From contig DJUV01000050.1 of assembly GCA_002440625.1 (NCBI GenBank), positions 1 to 6,326 of the forward strand: DNA of 6,326 bases, written 5' to 3'. The notes under the pieces were generated by a model. That model was not told the origin of the DNA, made no database searches, and worked only from the letters and a program-made list of their open reading frames with translations. The position numbers and the translations under genes are program-made. The stretch comes from Rhodobacteraceae bacterium UBA6273 (GTDB taxonomy: Bacteria > Pseudomonadota > Alphaproteobacteria > Rhodobacterales > Rhodobacteraceae). Below are positions 1 to 4,966 of the stretch, one piece after another (position 1 is the first letter of the stretch; the number at the start of each line of letters is the position of its first letter).

Positions 1-460
1 CGGCGACCAGCCGACGCTCGACACCATGCACAAGGACCTCTACCGCGGCCGGGCGGCAGCACTCTCCATGATTCCGACTTCAACGGGGGCGGCCAAGGCG
101 GTGGGCCTCGTGCTCCCCGACCTCAAGGGCAAGCTCGACGGCTTCGCGATCCGGGTGCCGACACCGAATGTGAGCGTGGTGGACCTGAAGTTCTTCGCCA
201 AACGCGCCACCTCCGTCGAGGAGATCAACGCCGCGGTCAAGGCCGCCGCCGACGGGCCGCTGAAGGGCATCCTCGGCTACACGATGTTCAAGAACGTCTC
301 CGCCGACTTCAACCACGACCCGCATTCGAGCGTCTTCCACATGGACCAGACCAAGGTCATGGACGGCACCTTCTGCTCCATCCTCTCCTGGTACGACAAC
401 GAATGGGGCTTCTCCAACCGCATGGCCGATACCGCCGTGGCGATGGGCAAACTGATCTGA
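1..460 (+). CDS. gap: glyceraldehyde-3-phosphate dehydrogenase, C-terminal part (5' end outside window)
   Basis: This is the last 152 codons of a phosphorylating GAPDH. The enzyme oxidises glyceraldehyde-3-phosphate to 1,3-bisphosphoglycerate with NAD(P)+ and inorganic phosphate, in cytosolic glycolysis/gluconeogenesis. The reading frame is open from base 2 and ends in TGA at 458-460. Visible family landmarks, in order, are GDQPTLD (just after the catalytic-Cys region, which is off the window), the [18 protein letters not shown] stretch with the phosphate-binding Thr-Gly, [15 protein letters not shown] with the substrate-phosphate Arg, and the C-terminal [13 protein letters not shown] signature whose Asn contacts the nicotinamide. 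The usual family length is about 333 residues, so a little over half is missing at the left edge. No frameshift or lost landmark is seen. Cofactor preference and which gap paralogue this is cannot be judged, because the NAD-binding N-terminus is absent. The gene converges on the patatin-like gene with only 20 bp between the two stop codons. Confidence 0.97.
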   Translation, partial: GDQPTLDTMHKDLYRGRAAALSMIPTSTGAAKAVGLVLPDLKGKLDGFAIRVPTPNVSVVDLKFFAKRATSVEEINAAVKAAADGPLKGILGYTMFKNVSADFNHDPHSSVFHMDQTKVMDGTFCSILSWYDNEWGFSNRMADTAVAMGKLI

Positions 461-472
461 TCCTCCTTGGGT

Positions 473-503
473 CGCGGCCGTCAGCCGGACGGCCGCGTCC
501 GGC
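473..503. terminator. GC-rich inverted repeat at the gap/patatin convergent junction (possible terminator)
   Basis: Bases 473-481 (CGCGGCCGT) and 489-497 (ACGGCCGCG) are perfect reverse complements, giving a 9-bp stem with a 7-base loop. It lies 12 bp after the gap stop and overlaps the stop codon and last codons of the patatin-like gene. A second hairpin overlaps it: 484-490 (GCCGGAC) pairs with 497-503 (GTCCGGC) around a 6-base loop. The two share bases and cannot form together. Neither is followed by a T-run on either strand, so this is not a classical intrinsic terminator. The position between convergent genes suggests it stops or stabilises one or both transcripts, but that is inference. 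Confidence 0.4.
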
Positions 504-2808
504 ACCTCAGCACGCTGTCAGCGGCATCTTCCGCGCAAGTCACCCGCAAGGGATTGCGCAGCGCGTCCAGAACCGTCCTGAGAGCCGCGGCGTTGTCATG
601 GTCGCCACAACGGCGACGGATAAGGTCATTGCCGATAAAGTCGTAGGTCTTCGCTGCCATCGCCCAGCCGAGCGGCGGCTTGTTGCCGCCTTCCGGCGCG
701 CACATGCGGAAATGGGCAAAGACCGGCGCGACAGCGGCGGGGAAGCGGAACTGGTCCTCGCCAAGATCGCCGACGATCTTTGCCACCGTCTTGTCGGCGA
801 GAACCCCGCGCGCGGTCCGGGTGTTGAGAATGCCGCGCAAGGGACCGGCGATTTCATTGCCCATACAATTCGTCCGGTCCTTCGGCAGTTCCACATCGCG
901 GAGCCCCAGGAAGTTCAGCGCCCTTTGGCCGAGCCAGTACCAGCAACTCCGCTGCGACCCGGCGAAGGGCTGGAACCTCGGGTAGCCCTCGCGCACCGGC
1001 GCATCGCGCCAGTCGAGATCGGGGTCGCTGGAGATCTGGATGAAGATGGGCCGGACAGGCACCTTTTCATCCTCGAAGGCCTCGACCGCCGCGCGCGCGA
1101 TCTCGGCTGTCGTCACGGCACCGTTGTTCTCGAAATACCCGCCGTCGAGCACATGGCCGAAGGTTTTCGTGCCCGAGGCATTCACCAGAAGGCCTGCCGG
1201 ACTGACATAGGTGAAGCGCGCGCTGTTCAATGCCGCCACCCCGATCGGGACATCGCCGCCAATCAGGTCGAGAAGATCGAAGGCATCGAGAAACTCGCCC
1301 GTCGTGACCGCGACGTTGCTGGTGATGATGCGCTTTCCGGTCTCCTGATGCGTGCCGTTCAGGGCAAGGACGGGCAGCCAGCGCTCCGTCTTGCCCGGCG
1401 TGCCGGCGACCTCAAGGAACGAGGTTTGCAGGTCGCCCTTCGGGGCCGCGCAGTCCGCGCCCGCCGCGCAGCTTCGCCTCCAGGCGGCGTTCCAGGCCGC
1501 GACAAGGGCCGCACCCCGGTCAGGAAGGCCGACCGGAAGGAACCGCTGGAGAAGGTCCGGATAGAACATTGCCGCCAAGGTCGGGCCAAGGAAATCGTCG
1601 TCAAGCGCCGCCCGCAACCGCGCAAGAAGCGCGGCATCCGTCGGGCCCTTGGCGCCACAAGCAACGGCGCCGTCCGCCGCGAGCCCGTCAAAAAGCCCGG
1701 TCTGATAGAAGGCGGCGCCGACGCTGCCGCCCGAGACGCCGCTGATCGAGAAAAGCTGCTGGTCGAAACCGGGGCAATCCGCCTGAAGCGTCCCCAGAAC
1801 AACCGCCGTCCAGTAGGCGGCCCGAACCCCGCCGCCCGCCGCCGACACGAACACCACCGGGCGGGCGGTTCCTGCGCTTGCCGCGGGCCCGGTCTTCGTG
1901 AGCCACACCTTCGCTGCCCCTTGCACATCGGGACGGATCACCTGCGCCGCGCCGGTTCCGGCCACAAGCGGAACGGCATGATTGTCGGCAAGATCACTGA
2001 TCGCGACGGCCCAGATCAAAAGGCTCGCCACAAGCGGGATGCGCGTCTTCCACGACCAGTAGACCAGCAGGGAGCCGACCGGAATGAGTTGGCCGAAGGC
2101 GAGGAAGGCCACCGCCGCCGGGCCGAGCAACTGGCCGATCGACACCGGCCAGACGGTCATCGCCAGCATCGTTGCCGCAGCGAAGATGAGAGAGGCGAGA
2201 AGCGCCAGGATATTGCTGCGCCCGAGCGAACCGACCGTCATCCCCGCGCCTCCCGGAGGAGGTGCTGCCCAGCGGTCGGGCTGGCCTTTCCCGGACATCA
2301 TACGGGCGAGCGGCAGGCGGAAGATCAGCAACAGTACGAACACCACGCCCACGGCGATGGTCAAAAGCGCGAGCCGGCTGCTGCCCGCCATCTGCATCGC
2401 GATGGCCGCAAAGAGATAGGCCAGCGCTGCATAGATGCGCGGGACATGGGTGATGCGCCAGTCATGCGCCCGCTTCGCCGTGCCGTATTTCATCAGGTAG
2501 CTGACCCGCGCCCAGTACCAGGCCTGAAAAGCGAACCATGTCACGGCCAGAAGGAAGAAGAGGAAATGCTGCGAAAGCGCCCTGCCCTCCACAGCCATCG
2601 CCACCGCCAATTCCTGACCCTGATCGGTCATCGCCAGAAGTGCCGCACCGGCGGCTACGGTGAAGGCGCTGAACCGCGCCGACCAGACCACGCCGCCAAA
2701 GGTGCGCGCCGCATCCCAGACCCGAAGGACAAGCCGGCCGATGGGCGCAAGCGGGATCGAAACCACTGACCAGAGCCAATGCAGCACCTTGAAAAGGTTC
2801 GATATCAT
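481..2808 (-). CDS. membrane-anchored patatin-like phospholipase (acyl hydrolase)
   Basis: A 775-residue protein with an N-terminal membrane region and a C-terminal patatin-like domain. Patatins are Ser-Asp dyad acyl hydrolases acting on phospholipids or other acyl esters. The glycine-rich oxyanion motif AAGGGVRAAYW is at residues 323-333. The nucleophile elbow G-V-S-G-G is at 357-361 (Ser359, codon 1732-1734), and the dyad Asp is in DGG at 555-557, so all catalytic parts are present. About seven hydrophobic segments are read by eye near residues 46-62, 80-98, 124-141, 145-164, 199-220, 223-250 and 256-272. The ten cysteines (345, 384, 447, 453, 622, 648, 703, 734, 758, 769) all fall after the last one. 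The ATG at 2806-2808 is preceded by GGCGGG six bases upstream, a weak ribosome site. The substrate is unknown. Nearby genes give no clear clue, and coaD upstream is probably incidental. Confidence 0.85.
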   Translation of the reverse strand: MISNLFKVLHWLWSVVSIPLAPIGRLVLRVWDAARTFGGVVWSARFSAFTVAAGAALLAMTDQGQELAVAMAVEGRALSQHFLFFLLAVTWFAFQAWYWARVSYLMKYGTAKRAHDWRITHVPRIYAALAYLFAAIAMQMAGSSRLALLTIAVGVVFVLLLIFRLPLARMMSGKGQPDRWAAPPPGGAGMTVGSLGRSNILALLASLIFAAATMLAMTVWPVSIGQLLGPAAVAFLAFGQLIPVGSLLVYWSWKTRIPLVASLLIWAVAISDLADNHAVPLVAGTGAAQVIRPDVQGAAKVWLTKTGPAASAGTARPVVFVSAAGGGVRAAYWTAVVLGTLQADCPGFDQQLFSISGVSGGSVGAAFYQTGLFDGLAADGAVACGAKGPTDAALLARLRAALDDDFLGPTLAAMFYPDLLQRFLPVGLPDRGAALVAAWNAAWRRSCAAGADCAAPKGDLQTSFLEVAGTPGKTERWLPVLALNGTHQETGKRIITSNVAVTTGEFLDAFDLLDLIGGDVPIGVAALNSARFTYVSPAGLLVNASGTKTFGHVLDGGYFENNGAVTTAEIARAAVEAFEDEKVPVRPIFIQISSDPDLDWRDAPVREGYPRFQPFAGSQRSCWYWLGQRALNFLGLRDVELPKDRTNCMGNEIAGPLRGILNTRTARGVLADKTVAKIVGDLGEDQFRFPAAVAPVFAHFRMCAPEGGNKPPLGWAMAAKTYDFIGNDLIRRRCGDHDNAAALRTVLDALRNPLRVTCAEDAADSVLRCRTRPSG

Positions 2809-2836
2809 GATGCACCCGCCAATGCGGTTTCAAGTC

Positions 2837-2856
2837 GCCGCACAGCCCTGTGCGGC
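2837..2856. repeat. perfect hairpin between coaD and the patatin-like gene
   Basis: GCCGCACAG (2837-2845) and CTGTGCGGC (2848-2856) are exact reverse complements. Allowing a four-base loop gives an 8-bp stem. On the minus strand it lies 51 bases after the coaD stop and 28 bases before the patatin-like start. The bases following it on the minus strand (GACTTGAAACC) contain no U-run, so a classical terminator is not supported. It could be a weak coaD terminator, or a stem-loop near the 5' end of the patatin-like mRNA if the candidate -10 at 2865-2870 is used. Confidence 0.45.
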
Positions 2857-2864
2857 CGGGTCAA

Positions 2865-2870
2865 ATTCTA
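2865..2870 (-). promoter_or_regulatory. candidate -10 element for the patatin-like gene
   Basis: On the minus strand the bases read TAGAAT, five of six matches to TATAAT. They sit in a conspicuously AT-rich island (about 2861-2891) inside otherwise GC-rich DNA. The start codon is 56 bases downstream. No convincing -35 hexamer appears 16-18 bases upstream (GCGAAT or CGAATT), so the call rests on the -10 and local composition only. Confidence 0.3.
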
Positions 2871-2907
2871 ACACAATTTTTGCGGGAATTCGCCGGGTGG
2901 GCGCAAG

Positions 2908-3399
2908 TCAGGAATAACGCCGCAACAGAGCATCCCTTACCGGCGGCGTCACGAATTTCGACACGTCGCCACCAAGCCGGGCGATTTCCTTGACGAGCTT
3001 CGAGGCGATGGCCTGACGGCGGGCATCGGCCATCAGGAACACCGTCTCGATCGAGGCATCGAGTGCCCGGTTCATGCCGACCATCTGGAATTCGTACTCG
3101 AAATCCGCGACGGCCCGGAGACCCCGGATGATAATGTTGGCGCCGACGTCACGGGCGCAGTCGATCAGCAGGTTCTCGAACGGGTGAACGACGATCTCGC
3201 CGCCGGTCACGGCGACGATGGCGGCGCACTCCGCTTGTACCATCGCGACACGCTCCTCAAGACTGAAGAGCGGCCCCTTGTCCCGGTTGATCGCGACGCC
3301 GATGACCAGCCGGTCGACCAGCGCCATGGCACGCTGGATGATATCCGTATGCCCGAGCGTGACGGGATCGAAGGTGCCGGGATAGAGTCCGATGCGCAT
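2908..3399 (-). CDS. coaD: phosphopantetheine adenylyltransferase
   Basis: A cytosolic enzyme of the nucleotidyltransferase superfamily. It transfers AMP from ATP to 4'-phosphopantetheine to make dephospho-CoA, the penultimate step of coenzyme A synthesis. From the ATG at 3397-3399 it is 163 residues, normal for the family. The N-terminal signature YPGTFDPVTLGHTDII carries the nucleotide-binding T/HxGH motif as TLGH at residues 14-17. INRDKGPLFSLEER follows at about 37-50, then RGLR at 92-95 and IASKLVKEIA at 131-140, corresponding to the ISSxxVRE-type motif. An in-frame TTG two codons earlier (3405) is also a possible start. The strong AGGAGG at 3411-3416 lies 5 bases from that TTG but 11 from the ATG, so the ribosome site favours the TTG while family N-termini favour the ATG. 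The gene sits 99 bp upstream of the patatin-like gene and 85 bp downstream of the CBS gene. Confidence 0.95.
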   Translation of the reverse strand: MRIGLYPGTFDPVTLGHTDIIQRAMALVDRLVIGVAINRDKGPLFSLEERVAMVQAECAAIVAVTGGEIVVHPFENLLIDCARDVGANIIIRGLRAVADFEYEFQMVGMNRALDASIETVFLMADARRQAIASKLVKEIARLGGDVSKFVTPPVRDALLRRYS

Positions 3400-3410
3400 G
3401 GCCAATGGTC

Positions 3411-3416
3411 CCTCCT
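3411..3416 (-). promoter_or_regulatory. strong Shine-Dalgarno of coaD that bears on its start codon
   Basis: The minus strand reads AGGAGG here, a full consensus ribosome binding site within GAGGAGGGACC. Five bases separate it from the in-frame TTG at 3403-3405 and eleven from the ATG at 3397-3399. Spacing alone would choose TTG, giving a protein beginning M-A-M-R-I-G. Conservation of the MRIGLYPGTF start argues for ATG. The difference is two residues and has no effect on function. Confidence 0.7.
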
Positions 3417-3431
3417 CGATCCTGCGTCCCC

Positions 3432-3454
3432 GGCACGCAACAATAGTGCGCGCC
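3432..3454. repeat. imperfect inverted repeat in the CBS-coaD gap
   Basis: GGCACGCA (3432-3439) and TGCGCGCC (3447-3454) pair at seven of eight positions around the 7-base loop ACAATAG. On the minus strand the loop region contains TATTGT (3440-3445), a plausible but poor -10 hexamer. No -35 lies at 16-18 bases. The element could be a coaD leader structure, an operator or a U-tract-less terminator for the CBS gene. I cannot tell which. Confidence 0.3.
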
Positions 3455-3484
3455 CGAATGCAAGTCCTGTCAGGGTTTTGCCCC

Positions 3485-3919
3485 TCAGTTGCCCATGATC
3501 ATGCCGGCAAGAGCATCCTTCTCCATCGCCAGTTCGGAGATCCGCGCCGCCACCACGTCACCGATGGAAATGATGCCGATCATCTTGTCGTCCTCCATCA
3601 CCGGCATGTGGCGGAAGCGGCCCGCGGTCATCTTTTCGAGGACGCTGTCGGCAGTATCCGTGGGCGCGCATGAAATGAGGTTGCGGGTCATCAGCGCATC
3701 GACCTTCTCGCTGAGGCAGGCTGCGCCGCGCCGGCCGAGGTCGCGCACGATGTCGCGTTCCGACAGGATGCCATCGGGGGTTTCGCCGTCGCGGGAAACA
3801 ATCACGGCACCGATCCGCCGCTCGGCCAGAAGCCGCGCCGCATCCGCGACGCTGACCCCCGGCATCACCGTGATGATGCTGGTCTTCGGCTTGGCGCGCA
3901 GAATCTGATGCACCTGCAT
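3485..3919 (-). CDS. two-CBS-domain protein
   Basis: A 144-residue soluble protein made almost entirely of a tandem pair of CBS domains, about residues 9-66 and 76-130. Such pairs (Bateman modules) bind adenosine-type ligands such as AMP, ATP, SAM or NAD(H) and act as energy or redox sensors. Each repeat ends with the typical strand-helix element G-[I]-[LI]-S-x-x-D: GILSERDIV at 50-58 (Asp56) and GIISIGDVV at 115-123 (Asp121). The second repeat also has the usual RHMPVMED stretch (103-110). There is no extra enzymatic or transport domain, so it is of the stand-alone type whose partner is usually unknown. The ATG at 3917-3919 has a good GGGAGG ribosome site six bases upstream. It lies 57 bp downstream of the lysR stop and 85 bp upstream of coaD, on the same strand as both. 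A functional link to CoaD, which handles an adenylyl ligand, is possible but only a guess. Confidence 0.9.
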   Translation of the reverse strand: MQVHQILRAKPKTSIITVMPGVSVADAARLLAERRIGAVIVSRDGETPDGILSERDIVRDLGRRGAACLSEKVDALMTRNLISCAPTDTADSVLEKMTAGRFRHMPVMEDDKMIGIISIGDVVAARISELAMEKDALAGMIMGN

Positions 3920-3976
3920 GTTAACCTCCCGGAGTAACGGCCTGTTTTCGAAGCGTTGCCGGTCGCAGGCATTCTG

Positions 3977-4867
3977 TCAAGCCAAGGCTTCAAGCCTTTG
4001 CACTTCACGCCCCACGCCCTCGGCCAGAAGTGCCGCAAAACGGTTCAGCCGCTCTACCCGGCGGTCGTCGGCATGGCGGATCAGGTAGAAGCTCCGCGAC
4101 AGGGCAAGCGCCTCGGGAAGGATGCGCTGGACGCCCGGCGCGGAAGGCAGGGCAAAGTCGTGGACGATGGCGATTCCGGCCCCGGCGCGGACCCAGTTGA
4201 ACTGGACCGAGACAGAGTTCGAGGCAAGCGCCACCGTCTCCACCCCGGCCTGGGCGAGATAGTCGAGTTCCTTGTCGAAGATGAGATCGGGGATGTAGCC
4301 GATCATCCGGTGCCCCCGGAGGTCGGCGAGCGACAGGATCGGCGGATGCCGGTCGAGATAGTCGCGTGAGGCGGCAAGGCTAAGGCGGTAGTCGGCGATC
4401 TTCTGCACCGTGAGGCGTCCCGCCTCGGGCCGGCTGACGGCAACGGCCATGTCGGCCTCGCGCTTCGAAAGGTTGAAGACACGGGGGAGTGCGACGATCT
4501 GCATGTCAAGGCCGGGGTTGTCATCGCAGATTCGCGCCACGACCTGCGGCAGCAGATAGTTCGCCGCCCCGTCGGGCGCGCCGATCCGGATCTGCCCGGT
4601 CAACCCACCCTGCCCCTTCACTTCTTCCATCGCCTCGGCGACCGCCTGTTCCACCCGCACGGCATGGGTCAGCAACCGCTGGCCTTCCTCGGTCAGCGCA
4701 TAGCCCTGTGCCGATCGGGCGAAAAGCCGCGTGTCCATCGCGTCCTCAAGCTTCGACACCCGCCGCCCGACGGTGGCGGGATCAAGCTTCAGCGCCTTCC
4801 CCGCACCCGACAGGCTCTCGCTCCGCGCCACGGCGAGGAAGACTTTCAGATCGTCCCAGTCGGCCAC
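3977..4867 (-). CDS. LysR-family transcriptional regulator, probable regulator of mmsA
   Basis: A 296-residue LysR-type regulator of standard length. The winged helix-turn-helix occupies about residues 3-63 (DDLKVFLAVARSESLSGAGK, then the recognition helix near LDPATVGRRVSKLE at 28-41, then LFARSAQGYALTEEGQRLL). A linker helix follows at 64-86, and the effector-binding domain runs about 91-290, opening with GQIRIGAPDGAANYLLP. I chose the GTG at 4865-4867 because it yields the family N-terminus M-A-D-W-D-D-L-K. An AAAGG ribosome site lies seven bases upstream. The frame stays open upstream through antisense mmsA, but that extension is not protein-like for this family. An in-frame TTG eight codons further up is less likely. 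It is divergent from mmsA with 99 bp between the starts, so mmsA is the likely target. The effector is unknown; a valine-pathway intermediate would be the first guess. Confidence 0.93.
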   Translation of the reverse strand: MADWDDLKVFLAVARSESLSGAGKALKLDPATVGRRVSKLEDAMDTRLFARSAQGYALTEEGQRLLTHAVRVEQAVAEAMEEVKGQGGLTGQIRIGAPDGAANYLLPQVVARICDDNPGLDMQIVALPRVFNLSKREADMAVAVSRPEAGRLTVQKIADYRLSLAASRDYLDRHPPILSLADLRGHRMIGYIPDLIFDKELDYLAQAGVETVALASNSVSVQFNWVRAGAGIAIVHDFALPSAPGVQRILPEALALSRSFYLIRHADDRRVERLNRFAALLAEGVGREVQRLEALA

Positions 4868-4876
4868 TTCGGAACC

Positions 4877-4892
4877 TTTGCAGAAATGCAAA
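4877..4892. promoter_or_regulatory. candidate LysR operator, perfect inverted repeat TTTGCA-N4-TGCAAA
   Basis: TTTGCA (4877-4882) and TGCAAA (4887-4892) are exact reverse complements around GAAA. The site satisfies the loose T-N11-A LysR pattern (T4878/A4890 and T4879/A4891). It overlaps the lysR ribosome site (AAAGG on the minus strand, 4875-4879). It would lie about 57-72 bases upstream of an mmsA transcript starting near 4949. That is where LysR proteins usually have their main recognition site, and it would also allow repression of the regulator's own gene. Confidence 0.55.
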
Positions 4893-4913
4893 ACGCTTTT
4901 GGGATACTGCCTC

Positions 4914-4926
4914 TTTTGAATGAAAA
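4914..4926. promoter_or_regulatory. second dyad with T-N11-A form, candidate activation site
   Basis: TTTT (4914-4917) and AAAA (4923-4926) flank GAATG, giving a symmetric T-N11-A element. Its centre is about 35 bp from the centre of the 4877-4892 repeat. It overlaps the candidate -35 of mmsA, where a LysR activation half-site is usually found. Short A/T dyads arise easily by chance, so the support is mainly positional. Confidence 0.35.
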
Positions 4927-4942
4927 TCTGCAAGGCTATTGT
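4916..4942 (+). promoter_or_regulatory. candidate mmsA promoter
   Basis: TTGAAT (4916-4921) could be the -35 and TATTGT (4937-4942) the -10, with a short 15-base spacer. A suboptimal -35 and spacer fit a promoter that needs an activator such as the divergent LysR protein. Transcription would start near 4949, leaving a leader of about 18 bases that contains the AGGGAG ribosome site. The assignment is by eye. Confidence 0.35.
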
Positions 4943-4966
4943 GGCGTCAGCGTAAGGGAGATCGCC

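Noticed and set aside
80..505. Minus-strand open frame opposite gap.
   Set aside because: It is a shadow of the GAPDH coding sequence, which has unmistakable motifs on the + strand; the antisense translation has none.
403..2769. A 788-codon open frame on the + strand, opposite the patatin-like gene.
   Set aside because: Its translation is rich in Arg, Pro, Gly and His with no recognisable domain, while the minus strand encodes a complete catalytic domain with membrane segments. Long antisense frames are usual in high-GC DNA with G/C-biased third codon positions.
3440..3474. A possible coaD promoter with CTGACA (3469-3474) as -35 and TATTGT (3440-3445) as -10 on the minus strand.
   Set aside because: The spacer would be 23 bases, far from the 16-18 needed, and the nearer TTGCAT is too close at about 12 bases.
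3920..3976. A search for a terminator or promoter between lysR and the CBS gene.
   Set aside because: Only a 5-bp complementarity (GCCTG/CAGGC) across a long loop and the CBS ribosome site are visible; no T-run or convincing -10/-35 pair is present.
2633..4038. The 15-base string GCCAGAAGTGCCGCA occurs twice, near 2633 and near 4024.
   Set aside because: Both copies encode Ala-Ala-Leu-Leu-Ala on the minus strand in unrelated genes with the same preferred codons. No longer flanking similarity is seen, so it is coincidence of codon use rather than a repeat element.
4920..4955. An 11-codon open frame (MKICKAIVASA) just before mmsA, a possible leader peptide.
   Set aside because: It has no ribosome site, is not enriched in valine or related codons, and overlaps the likely -10, so it would probably not be transcribed intact.
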